A DNA stretch of 15,147 nt from positions 1 to 15,147 of the forward strand of contig JAEWPB010000147.1 of assembly GCA_023399465.1 (NCBI GenBank), given 5' to 3'. A program made the translations under genes and the position numbers. The stretch is from Pseudomonadota bacterium (GTDB taxonomy: Bacteria > Pseudomonadota > Alphaproteobacteria > Rhizobiales > Rhizobiaceae). Of the stretch, positions 1 through 6,646 are shown piece after piece. The first letter of the stretch is position 1. The number at the start of each line of letters is the position of its first letter. The notes under the pieces are model-generated. The model searched no databases. It was not told the DNA's origin and worked only from the letters and a program-made list of their open reading frames with translations.

Positions 1-281
1 TCCGCAATGCGGAAATCCTGCGGCACCGCGGCAAGCGGGGCAACATCGGCTTCGACGCTGGTGACGGTGGCTGCGGCCGGTCCGTGCCAGAACCGCTCCA
101 GCATGCTCGCGACGGCCTTATCCGATCCGACGATGAGGGCGGTCACCGAGCCATCGTCTTCATTGCGCACCCAGCCAGCCAGACCGAGCCGCCTTGCCTC
201 CGTGCGGGTCCATACCCGAAAGTTGACGCCCTGAACCCGCCCCGAGACCCGAACATAGAGTGACTGGCGATCCTCCGTCAT
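1..281 (-). CDS. acyP: acylphosphatase (3' end cut by window edge)
   Basis: Acylphosphatases hydrolyse the carboxyl-phosphate bond of acyl phosphates in the cytosol. The protein starts MTEDRQSLYVRVSGRVQGVN and holds the family signature GRVQGVNFR at residues 14-22. R22 is the expected phosphate-binding arginine. The second motif, GWVRNEDDGSV, begins at residue 36 and supplies the catalytic asparagine N40. A total of 93 codons are present and the family is usually 90-95 residues, so only the last few codons are missing. The ATG at 281 follows a strong GGAGGT site at 6 nt, which fixes the start. It lies 87 nt downstream of the DUF3431-like gene on the same strand and could share its transcript. 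Identity is confident from the two motifs. Confidence 0.93.
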   Translation of the reverse strand, partial: MTEDRQSLYVRVSGRVQGVNFRVWTRTEARRLGLAGWVRNEDDGSVTALIVGSDKAVASMLERFWHGPAAATVTSVEADVAPLAAVPQDFRIA

Positions 282-368
282 GGCAGACCTCCATAACCAT
301 TGGCCTCAATGATCTGGAGTATGTCGCAGAGATTGCAAGCACGGGAGATCTCGAGGCGTTCCCGCCCC

Positions 369-1148
369 TCACCTGCCGCCGAGGCGCGCTTTCGGGCGCA
401 CGAAATCCTGGCCGAAGAAATGCAGCCACATCCGCTCCAGGATATAGCCATGCGCGGCGATCTCGGCCGTCGCGAATTCCCTCAGCAATTCGAGCGATTC
501 CTGGGGGACTGCGGCGACGCGATGATTGCGTGCGGCGAAGATCGCCCCGTAGGAGAAAACCCCCGCCATGTGCTGATCGGCCTTGTCGGCAAGGTGGTCC
601 AGCTTGCAGCGGCGCAGCACGTGGCTGGCAATGTTCGTTCCATCCGGCAAGTTGCCATGGATGACGCGATAGACGAGCCCCATGTTGCGTGCGCCGTTGT
701 CGACGAATTCAAGCGGCCCCCAGTTCGTCAATGAGAACAGTTCGGGACGGACGCGAAGGCGCCCTTCGAGGCTGAGTTCGTCCCAACCGAGGAGTTCCAG
801 GGGCGGGATGTTGCGGTCTGCGCGCCACTGCCAGGACAAGGCCTGGACGTCGTCCCAGTCACGCCAGTTCTCCAGCAGGCGGATGAAGTCCGGGCTGTGG
901 GTGAATGGCTCGCCCTGAGCGTAGACGGTGAAATCGCTATTGGCGCGGGCATTGGTCATCATGTGGTGCAGATACGTCTCCGATTCGCGGCCGACATTCG
1001 GGCGATCGATGATATGGTCTGCGCGCCGGATCACCTCCGGGGACGTGATTGTCTCACCTTTGTTATAGATAAAGACCTCGAAATCCTTGGGAATCTGGGA
1101 AATCCAGTCGAGGGACTCGCTGTATCGGGCAAGGACGATCGAATTCAC
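369..1148 (-). CDS. DUF3431-like protein, possible glycosyltransferase-like enzyme
   Basis: This predicted soluble protein of 259 aa has no signal peptide or membrane segment. The N-terminal half reads like the DUF3431 family: IPKDFEVFIYNKGE at about residues 19-32, NVGRESETYLHHMM at 51-64, then FTVYAQGEPF. The family is usually seen in fungi and in bacterial surface-polysaccharide contexts and is thought to be glycosyltransferase-like, but its biochemistry is not established. The frame opens with a TTG at 1175. I prefer the GTG at 1148 because CGGAGA lies 7-8 nt ahead of it and the protein then begins MNSIVLARYSES. The gene stands between the tRNA repeats and acyP, with no polysaccharide genes in view, so context adds little. 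The family call is by eye and moderately sure; the function is unknown. Confidence 0.65.
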   Translation of the reverse strand: MNSIVLARYSESLDWISQIPKDFEVFIYNKGETITSPEVIRRADHIIDRPNVGRESETYLHHMMTNARANSDFTVYAQGEPFTHSPDFIRLLENWRDWDDVQALSWQWRADRNIPPLELLGWDELSLEGRLRVRPELFSLTNWGPLEFVDNGARNMGLVYRVIHGNLPDGTNIASHVLRRCKLDHLADKADQHMAGVFSYGAIFAARNHRVAAVPQESLELLREFATAEIAAHGYILERMWLHFFGQDFVRPKARLGGR

Positions 1149-1170
1149 GGATAAATCTCCGGCGGAAAAT

Positions 1171-1513
1171 GCCAATTAAAAGACGGTTCAGTGCGCCGCA
1201 AATTCCACACGAAAGCTTGCTCGTGGCTGGATTGCCCTAATCACGGATGGATATGGAAAAGCGGGAAGCGCATGCCCCGGAAAAAAGAACAACAAAGGGG
1301 CATCGGCCGCGACTTCGGCGTCCAGCCTAACTTAGTAGTTCAACCATGTGATGAAAGAGAAATGGCGCACCCGAAGAGATTCGAACTCCTGACCCCCAGA
1401 TTCGTAGTCTGGTGCTCTATCCAGCTGAGCTACGGGTGCGTCTGTCAGCGGCGGGTGTCTGTGCGTTCCGCCGGTGTGAGCGTTCCTCTAAAGGGTCCTG
1501 CCGACGATTGCAA
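1171..1513. repeat. tandem direct repeat unit A (tRNA-Arg unit)
   Basis: This is the first copy of a duplicated segment of about 340 bp. It starts at GCCAA (1171) and runs through tRNA-Arg to the GCCAA at 1514, where the second copy begins. The two copies line up along their whole length with scattered substitutions and small indels: the offset is 343 at the left end and 338 at the tRNA. The flanks also share a run ATGCCC...GGGCAT that could pair around a T-rich loop downstream of the tRNA, but no clear terminator is visible. Apart from the tRNA and its promoter boxes, the unit holds no gene I can support. Confidence 0.85.
1363..1439 (-). tRNA. tRNA-Arg (ACG), copy 1
   Basis: This 77-nt tRNA with an encoded CCA folds cleanly. 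The acceptor stem is GCACCCG/CGGGTGC, the D-arm is GCTC/GAGC, the anticodon arm is CCAGA-CTACGAA-TCTGG, the variable loop has 5 nt, and the T-arm is AGGAG-TTCGAAT-CTCTT. The anticodon is ACG, which reads CGN arginine codons; A34 is normally converted to inosine by TadA. It is identical over all 77 nt to the copy at 1701-1777. Confidence 0.97.
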
Positions 1514-1514
1514 G
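1486..1514 (-). promoter_or_regulatory. putative promoter of tRNA-Arg copy 1
   Basis: Reading the minus strand, CTTGCA (-35 like) is followed about 17 nt later by TTTAGAG (-10 like). The same two boxes occur at the same place in copy 2, while the spacer between them differs in several bases. That conservation pattern supports real promoter elements. The -10 box is a poor match to TATAAT, so the exact boundaries are uncertain. Confidence 0.5.
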
Positions 1515-1700
1515 CCAAATAAAGACAGCTCAATGCGCTGCAAACCACACGAAGGCTCGCTCGTGGCTGGATTGCCCTGATCACGGATGGATAAGGAAAG
1601 GCGGGAAGCGCATGCCCGGGAAAGAAGAACAACAAGGGGCATCGGCCGCGACTTCGCGTCCAGCCTAACTTAATAGTTCAACCATGTGATGAAAGAGAAA

Positions 1701-1777
1701 TGGCGCACCCGAAGAGATTCGAACTCCTGACCCCCAGATTCGTAGTCTGGTGCTCTATCCAGCTGAGCTACGGGTGC
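1701..1777 (-). tRNA. tRNA-Arg (ACG), copy 2
   Basis: This 77-nt tRNA-Arg with encoded CCA has the anticodon loop CTACGAA (anticodon ACG). It matches copy 1 base for base while the surrounding repeat has diverged. Either strong selection or gene conversion between the two copies would explain this. Confidence 0.97.
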
Positions 1778-1823
1778 GTCTGTCAGCGGCGTGTGTCTGT
1801 GTGCATCGCCGGTGTGAGCGGTT

Positions 1824-1852
1824 CTCTAAAGGGTCCTCCCGGTGATTGCAAG
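1824..1852 (-). promoter_or_regulatory. putative promoter of tRNA-Arg copy 2
   Basis: On the minus strand CTTGCA and TTTAGAG are spaced as in copy 1. Upstream lies an A/T tract (CGATTTTTTTCCGAAATT) that resembles an UP element, which could make this copy the stronger of the two. Confidence 0.5.
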
Positions 1853-1927
1853 CCAATTTCGGAAAAAAATCGTCATTTACCTGTCACTAAATCAACATCG
1901 CATTGATATCATTTTGTATTTTTTAGT

Positions 1928-3433
1928 TCAGGCGCGAGCGCGGTAGTCCCGGAGCGATACCGGACGGTCCGGAATCTCGATCCGGAACAGCGTTCCCGGA
2001 CCCGGTTTTTCGACCAGCGCGATGGTGCCGCCATGGGCCAGAACCAGCTCCCTGGCGATGGCCAGGCCAAGCCCGGTGCCGCCCGACCGCGCCGATCCGC
2101 GAAACGCCGCAAACAGGTTTTCCCGGGCCTTGCGCGGCATGCCCGGACCGGTGTCGTCCACCGTGATGCTGACGACGCTGCCGATGCGCTGGGCCGCCAC
2201 CGTGATGCTGGCCGCCGCCTCCGGGTAATCCCGGCGCTGGTTCAGGAGTGCCTGATAGGCGTTGCGGCAGAGATTGTGAATCACCCGGAACATCTGCTCG
2301 GCATCCGCGTCGATCTCGAGCTTGTCGTCGACCTGCTCGACGAACTCGATGCCGCTTTCCGGCTCGATCGCCAGAATGTCGCGCACATCGTCGGTCAACT
2401 GGTGCAGCGGCAGCCGGCGCCGGCGCGGTTCTGCTTCCGAGGCCTGTCCATAGGACAAGACCTCGGTCGTGTAGCCGACTGCGCGATCGATCGTGCGCAG
2501 AAGCTTCGGCGCAAAGCTCTTGACCATCGGATCCTCGACGTCGACCAGCCGGTCCGACATCAGTTGCGCCGAGGCCAGAATGTTGCGCATGTCGTGATTG
2601 ATCTTCGATACCGCGAGACCAAGGTCGGCGAGGTTCTTCTGCTGCCGGAGCGTCTTCTGCAGGGTCTTCTGCATGGCGGCGAGGTGATGGCCGGCAACGG
2701 CAAGCTCGTCATGCCCCTTTTCCGGCACCATGATGCCGGAGGGATCTTCCGGGTTGGCGGCAAACTGCTGCATGCTGTTCGTCAACCGCCGGATCGGGCG
2801 AATCATGATGCGGTTGATCGTGAAGAAGATCAGCATGCCGGTGATCAGCGATATGGCAATCGACAGCAGCACGACGTTGCGGGCGTAGATCCACATCGCC
2901 TTGTGCAGCGCCTTGTCGCCGAGAACGATTTCGATGACCATGTCGCTCTCGCCGACTGGAGCCAGCACGCGGATAACGCGATTGCCGCCGAACAGCAGCG
3001 TATCCAGCGCGTCGTGCAGGGCGGTTACCGGCGAGACGTCGGTCAGGTCGTAGTGTGCATCGACGCGGGCCGGCATTTCGGTGGTGGCGAGCAGGCGCGT
3101 CGTGCCGTCCTTGCGCAACACGATCGCCTTGATGCCGGTAGCCGTCAGCGTGTCGTTCTGCACCGTGCGCGGCAGTTCGGACGTCTGCAGGCCGTCGATC
3201 ACGATGCTGGCGGCCGCCGCCGTGTTCAGCTTCTCGTCCAGCCAGCGCAGGCGCATATAGGCAAGCGTCGGAACAAAGATCAGGATTTCCGCCAGCAGCA
3301 CGAAGACTGCGGTCAGCAGCAGCAGCTTTCCGGAAAGGCCGGCAAAAAGCGCGCGCCATCCGCCCTTGCTGCATTTCTGCAGAACCGGCGCCTGCGCGCC
3401 CGTCTCCATTTCGATGTCCGGATTCCTGTCCAT
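1928..3433 (-). CDS. orphan membrane sensor histidine kinase
   Basis: This 501-aa inner-membrane sensor kinase would autophosphorylate on histidine and pass the phosphate to a response regulator. Membrane segments lie at about residues 36-60 and 187-206 and enclose a periplasmic sensing region of roughly 125 residues. A HAMP-like linker follows (about 207-262). The H-box is NHDMRNILASAQ with H280, an atypical HDxRN form. The ATPase domain has the N-box HNLCRNAYQAL (386-396), DDTGPGMP (G1, from 426) and GGTGLGLAI (G2, 451-459). The frame is open upstream to 3631, but that would run into the hairpin at 3609-3638. The ATG at 3433 lies about 47 nt below a promoter-like sequence, so I use it; its ribosome-binding site is weak. 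No response regulator gene is nearby, so partner and signal are unknown. Confidence 0.9.
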   Translation of the reverse strand: MDRNPDIEMETGAQAPVLQKCSKGGWRALFAGLSGKLLLLTAVFVLLAEILIFVPTLAYMRLRWLDEKLNTAAAASIVIDGLQTSELPRTVQNDTLTATGIKAIVLRKDGTTRLLATTEMPARVDAHYDLTDVSPVTALHDALDTLLFGGNRVIRVLAPVGESDMVIEIVLGDKALHKAMWIYARNVVLLSIAISLITGMLIFFTINRIMIRPIRRLTNSMQQFAANPEDPSGIMVPEKGHDELAVAGHHLAAMQKTLQKTLRQQKNLADLGLAVSKINHDMRNILASAQLMSDRLVDVEDPMVKSFAPKLLRTIDRAVGYTTEVLSYGQASEAEPRRRRLPLHQLTDDVRDILAIEPESGIEFVEQVDDKLEIDADAEQMFRVIHNLCRNAYQALLNQRRDYPEAAASITVAAQRIGSVVSITVDDTGPGMPRKARENLFAAFRGSARSGGTGLGLAIARELVLAHGGTIALVEKPGPGTLFRIEIPDRPVSLRDYRARA

Positions 3434-3486
3434 CAGCAACTCGCGCAAGCAACAACCGTCAAGCGGAGCCAAGCCCGCAGCAGCAT

Positions 3487-3515
3487 ATATTATGGAATTG
3501 CGCCGCAATTTCCAA
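3487..3515 (-). promoter_or_regulatory. putative sigma70 promoter of the histidine kinase, with internal palindrome
   Basis: On the minus strand TTGGAA (3515-3510) is followed by a 17-nt spacer and TAATAT (3492-3487). The spacer contains AATTGCG-C-CGCAATT (3496-3510), a perfect inverted repeat with a one-base centre. This would be a well-placed operator for a dimeric repressor. Confidence 0.5.
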
Positions 3516-3608
3516 TCGCTGCAGGACGCGCCATCTGCCGCACGCAGAGAGACCGGTGCCGACGGGACAACCCCGGGCGGATTGGCGGGCAGGCCCAGGC
3601 GCAAATGA

Positions 3609-3638
3609 CGACGCCGTGAACCGGGGTTCACGGCGTCG
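3609..3638 (-). terminator. strong hairpin, likely transcription terminator of the chemoreceptor gene
   Basis: This is a perfect inverted repeat. Arms of 14 nt, CGACGCCGTGAACC and GGTTCACGGCGTCG, close around GG, which in practice gives 13 pairs and a tetraloop. It begins about 36 nt past the chemoreceptor stop. The T-run after it is weak on the minus strand (TCATTTGCG), so termination may be partial or factor-assisted. On the plus strand TTTCTATTTTC follows. Confidence 0.65.
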
Positions 3639-3673
3639 GTTTCTATTTTCTGCAGTATGGTGACGTGCCGTCG

Positions 3674-5671
3674 TCAGAACTCTTCCCAGCTATCACGTGC
3701 AACGGCGGCATTGCCGTTGAACGCGCGGGAAAGACCGCCGATCATCCGGCGCGCAGGCGATTCGACCGGCGGGCGCGCTTCGTTGCGGGCGACCGCCACC
3801 GGCTGGCCATGGGCGCCGTCGAGCTTGAAGCGGGCGACAAGATTGACGAGGCTCTGTGCCTCGGAGGCGAGCTTGTGGGTGGCAGCCGAAGTCTCTTCGA
3901 CCATGGCCGCATTCTGCTGGGTGACCTGGTCCATCTGGTTGACGGCGGTATTGACCTCGTGCAGGCCGGTCGACTGCTCCTTCGCCGCGGTGGCGATCGA
4001 ATGGATGTGATCGTTGATCTGCAGCACCCGGGCCTCGATCTCCGTCAGCGACTCGCCGGTGGCCTGGACCAACTTCACCCCGGTGTTCACTTCGTCACCG
4101 GACTTGGTGATAAGCGCCTTGATGTCCTTGGCCGCGGTTGCCGAGCGCTGCGCCAGTTCGCGCACTTCCTGGGCGACGACGGCAAAGCCCTTGCCGGCTT
4201 CACCCGCGCGGGCCGCCTCGACGCCCGCATTCAGCGCCAGAAGGTTGGTCTGGAATGCAATCTCGTCGATGACGTTGATGATCTGGCTGATTTCCTTCGA
4301 TGCCTGCTCGATCCGGCCCATGGCCTCGACCGCGCTGCGGACCACCGCGCCGGACTGCGCGGCACTGGTCTTGGCCTCGCCGACCATGACGCTCGCTTCC
4401 TGGGCGCGATCGGTCGAATTGCGCACCACGGCGGTGATCTCGTCGAGCGCGGCCGATGTTTCCTCAAGCGCCGCAGCCTGCTGCTCGGTGCGCTTCGACA
4501 GATCATCGGTCGCAGCACGAAGCTCGCCGGTATTGCCGTTGATCGAACCCGTGGTGCCCCGGATTTCACCGATCGTCTGCTGCAGCGTGGTCAGCGTCGC
4601 GTTGACGTTTTCCTGCAGTTCGGCGAAGGCGCCGTGGAAGTTTCCGCGCTTGGCCTGGGTCAGGTCACCTTCCGCAAGGCTCGCGATAACCCGTCGGGTT
4701 TCGGACACGCCGCTTTCGACGCTGGCGACGAGGTGATTGATGTTGCCGGCGAACCGATTGAGGTTTTCGTCCCCATAATCCTTCTCGATACGGCGGCTGA
4801 AATCGCCGGCCGCGGCAGCGGCCACGACCGCCGACATGCAGGTCTGCAGGTCCTCGCTCTTGGCGCGCATCGCATTTTCCTGGGCGTTCAGCTGCAATAC
4901 GGCAATGCCATTCTGCTTGAACACCTCGACCGCGCCGGCCATCTGGCCGATTTCGTCGGCCCGGTCGACGAACGGTACGGCGACATCGAAGTTGCCGTCG
5001 GCCACCGACTTCATCGTGGTTGTTAGACGCGTGATCGGACGGCTCAACTGGTGGGAACCGAGATAGACCCCGAGACCGGCACCGGCGACGACGCCGAGAC
5101 CGACCACGACGCCGACCAGAATGAACATCTGCTGGCTGAAGCTGGCGATCGATGCCTTAAGGGCGGTCAGTTCAGCGATATCGGCTTCGACGACTGCGTC
5201 GATTTCAGCCTGGAACGCCTTGCGGTTGGCGCGATTGGCGTCGTTATTGCCCTGCGCATTGGCCTCAGCGGGGCTGACCTCGGTGCCGAGGCGCGCGGTT
5301 TCGGTACGGAAAGTGCGGAACTCGGCGGCACGGGCGACGAGCGCATCGAAGGTTGCTTTCTGTGCCTGCGGCACCAAAGGCTGCCATTCGGCGATGACCT
5401 TGTCGATCTCATCGAGGTTCTTGAGCAGGCCTTCCGCAAACTTCACCGAACCTTCGGTGGAAGTCGAGGCATAGATGCCGCGCGCCTCCATCACCACCGC
5501 AGTGACGGCGCGGTTGAGATGCTCGCCCATGTAGGCGCGTTCGGACGCCTGATCGAAAGCAGCCAGCTTGTTGTTGTATTCGCGCATGACATAGAGCGCC
5601 ATGCCGCCGACGATAACGGTCACCAGGCTCATGAGCCCGACTATCGCATAGACCTTCCCCCGAATTCCCAC
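3674..5671 (-). CDS. methyl-accepting chemotaxis protein with C-terminal CheR/CheB tether
   Basis: This 665-aa transmembrane chemoreceptor would control CheA activity. TM1 is at about residues 7-29, a four-helix-bundle type periplasmic domain covers about 30-180, and TM2 is at about 182-206. A HAMP domain and a second HAMP-like stretch (about 285-365) follow. The signalling tip EIAFQTNLLALNAGVEAARA begins near residue 470, flanked by methylation helices with ALEETSAALDE and AAMVEETSAA. The protein ends in DSWEEF, which fits the W-x-x-F pentapeptide that tethers CheR and CheB. The frame opens at a TTG (5686), but GTG 5671 lies 7 nt after GAGGAG and is the better start. No che genes are nearby, so it must act with a chemosensory cluster elsewhere. 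Its ligand is unknown. Confidence 0.95.
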   Translation of the reverse strand: MGIRGKVYAIVGLMSLVTVIVGGMALYVMREYNNKLAAFDQASERAYMGEHLNRAVTAVVMEARGIYASTSTEGSVKFAEGLLKNLDEIDKVIAEWQPLVPQAQKATFDALVARAAEFRTFRTETARLGTEVSPAEANAQGNNDANRANRKAFQAEIDAVVEADIAELTALKASIASFSQQMFILVGVVVGLGVVAGAGLGVYLGSHQLSRPITRLTTTMKSVADGNFDVAVPFVDRADEIGQMAGAVEVFKQNGIAVLQLNAQENAMRAKSEDLQTCMSAVVAAAAAGDFSRRIEKDYGDENLNRFAGNINHLVASVESGVSETRRVIASLAEGDLTQAKRGNFHGAFAELQENVNATLTTLQQTIGEIRGTTGSINGNTGELRAATDDLSKRTEQQAAALEETSAALDEITAVVRNSTDRAQEASVMVGEAKTSAAQSGAVVRSAVEAMGRIEQASKEISQIINVIDEIAFQTNLLALNAGVEAARAGEAGKGFAVVAQEVRELAQRSATAAKDIKALITKSGDEVNTGVKLVQATGESLTEIEARVLQINDHIHSIATAAKEQSTGLHEVNTAVNQMDQVTQQNAAMVEETSAATHKLASEAQSLVNLVARFKLDGAHGQPVAVARNEARPPVESPARRMIGGLSRAFNGNAAVARDSWEEF

Positions 5672-5741
5672 TTCCACTCTCCTCAATGAACGCGGCCGGG
5701 AAAGCCGCGAATGTGGTACTTTCGCTGTTACATTACGAGAA

Positions 5742-5849
5742 TTAGCCCTTTTCTATTAACGTTCGGTTTAGCTTGAACTTGCCAATCGCCCGGCACTCAA
5801 GATTCACCGACCGGTCCCGGCGATTTATCCTTCGCCAGAACTTTGGCAT
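5742..5849 (-). CDS. possible small basic protein, 35 aa, strong ribosome-binding site
   Basis: An open frame of 35 codons reads MPKFWRRINRRDRSVNLECR and continues for 15 residues to a stop at 5742. It is preceded by GGGAGGT 4-5 nt from its ATG, one of the best Shine-Dalgarno matches in the window. It is basic, has no membrane segment, and resembles no family I know. It lies about 70 nt upstream of the chemoreceptor on the same strand, and just ahead of it is a 7-bp stem-loop (GCAGCGG/CCGCTGC, 5870-5891). I found no clear promoter for it. It could be a real short gene, a leader for the chemoreceptor transcript, or chance. Confidence 0.3.
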   Translation of the reverse strand: MPKFWRRINRRDRSVNLECRAIGKFKLNRTLIEKG

Positions 5850-5940
5850 ATCGACCTCCCAGGAGGCCTGCAGCGGTCCCGCATCCGCTGCACGACAAGA
5901 TTTCGCCGGGGTTTGGAAGTAGCGTAATGACGGGCGGCGA

Positions 5941-5969
5941 TTGACTTCCGGGGGCTTGAACCTTATAAG
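5941..5969 (+). promoter_or_regulatory. sigma70 promoter of rpmH-rnpA-yidC
   Basis: TTGACT (5941-5946), a 17-nt spacer and TATAAG (5964-5969) form a close match to the housekeeping consensus, the best promoter seen in the window. Transcription would start near 5976 and leave a leader of about 110 nt before rpmH. Strong expression fits a ribosomal protein gene. The rest of 5850-6086 shows no gene I can support. Confidence 0.75.
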
Positions 5970-6086
5970 CCCGCGCACGTTCGGTTTCCGGCCCGCCGAA
6001 AGCAGGCCTGTTTTGCCGTGCGACAAACAACGCTCCTTGCATAACGCAAAGATCAAGAAGGGCCGCACTCCGCGGTAGTCAAATAA

Positions 6087-6224
6087 ATGTCGAAGCGTAC
6101 TTATCAACCATCCAAGCTTGTCCGCAAGCGTCGCCACGGCTTCCGTGCGCGCATGGCAACCGCCGGCGGCCGTAAGGTCCTCGCCGCACGCCGCGCCCGC
6201 GGCCGCAAGCGTCTTTCGGCCTAA
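6087..6224 (+). CDS. rpmH: 50S ribosomal protein L34
   Basis: This 45-aa protein starts MSKRTYQPSKLVRKRRHGFR and ends RRARGRKRLSA, the unmistakable L34 sequence. It is extremely rich in Arg and Lys and binds 23S rRNA in the large subunit. The usual length is 44-46 residues. It begins MSKRTYQ where many alphaproteobacterial L34 proteins begin MKRTYQ, so there may be one extra N-terminal residue. Only a weak purine-rich site (AAGAAGGG, well upstream) precedes the ATG. It is the first gene of the conserved rpmH-rnpA-yidC set, with 20 nt to the next start. It is driven by the promoter at 5941-5969. Confidence 0.98.
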   Translation: MSKRTYQPSKLVRKRRHGFRARMATAGGRKVLAARRARGRKRLSA

Positions 6225-6244
6225 GGCCGGAATGCCCACCCGAG

Positions 6245-6646
6245 ATGGCGGGCAAAATGACGCAGAGCACTGGAAAAATGACTGTCGGGCGGCTGAAAAG
6301 CCGTCCGCAGTTTCTTGCTGTTCGGGAGGGTGAAAAGCGCCGCGGAGCCCTGTTTCTCCTGGAAGTGCTTGATCGCAATGATCCTGACGGCGAACCGCGT
6401 GTCGGCTTCACGGTTACCAAGAAGCACGGCAACGCCGTTGAACGCAACCGCATGCGCCGCCGCCTCAAAGAGGCCGTGCGGGTGAATGACGGGTTTGCAA
6501 TGAAACCCGGTCATGACTATGTCATTGTCGCCCGGCGCGACCTGTTGACGGCGCCCTTTGCGCGCATCGCGGAACAGCTGGCAGACCGCGTGAAAAACAA
6601 GCCGAAACCAAGGCGATCCGATTCCGATCGCCCCAGGAAGGTATGA
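6245..6646 (+). CDS. rnpA: ribonuclease P protein component
   Basis: This is the protein subunit of RNase P, which helps the catalytic RNA remove 5' leaders from pre-tRNAs. With this start it is 133 aa. It carries the family core RVGFTVTKKHGNAVERNRMR at about residues 52-71, including the RNR motif ERNRMRRRLKEA, and the expected PGHDYVIVARRDL near residue 88. In-frame ATGs at 6245, 6257 and 6278 are all possible starts and none has a strong ribosome-binding site; the core begins at about VGRLKSRPQFLAV in every case. Its TGA overlaps the yidC start (TGATG), so the two are likely translationally coupled. The yidD gene found between rnpA and yidC in many bacteria is absent. Confidence 0.96.
   Translation: MAGKMTQSTGKMTVGRLKSRPQFLAVREGEKRRGALFLLEVLDRNDPDGEPRVGFTVTKKHGNAVERNRMRRRLKEAVRVNDGFAMKPGHDYVIVARRDLLTAPFARIAEQLADRVKNKPKPRRSDSDRPRKV

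Larger units (their letters stand above)
1514..1856. repeat. tandem direct repeat unit B (tRNA-Arg unit)
   Basis: This is the second copy of the duplicated segment. It ends in GATTGCAAGCCAA, the same string that closes unit A. It carries an identical tRNA-Arg(ACG) and the same promoter boxes, but its flanking sequence has drifted from unit A. The block from about 1857 to 1927 beyond it is single-copy and noticeably AT-rich. That block lies just upstream of the copy 2 promoter, where an UP-element would sit. Confidence 0.85.

Noticed and set aside
1700..1906. Plus-strand frame across tRNA-Arg (MAHPKRFELLTPRFVVW...), with a twin in the first repeat unit
   Set aside because: It is the antisense translation of the tRNA-Arg gene, a well-known false protein in databases. 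The tRNA fold explains the sequence.
2033..3619. 528-codon plus-strand open frame opposite the histidine kinase
   Set aside because: It is a shadow frame from high-GC codon usage: no family motifs, His/Arg/Gln-rich composition, and no ribosome-binding site. The minus frame has complete kinase motifs.
3665..5026. 453-codon plus-strand open frame opposite the chemoreceptor
   Set aside because: It is the mirror of the chemoreceptor reading frame with odd composition, and no domain is recognisable.
5941..6090. Possible replication origin next to rpmH
   Set aside because: rpmH adjoins dnaA and oriC in some bacteria, but here there is no dnaA gene, no cluster of DnaA boxes and no AT-rich unwinding block.
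5742..6239. 165-codon minus-strand frame spanning rpmH
   Set aside because: Its upstream two thirds is antisense to rpmH and its promoter. Only the last 35 codons, with their own start and ribosome-binding site, are worth keeping as a candidate.
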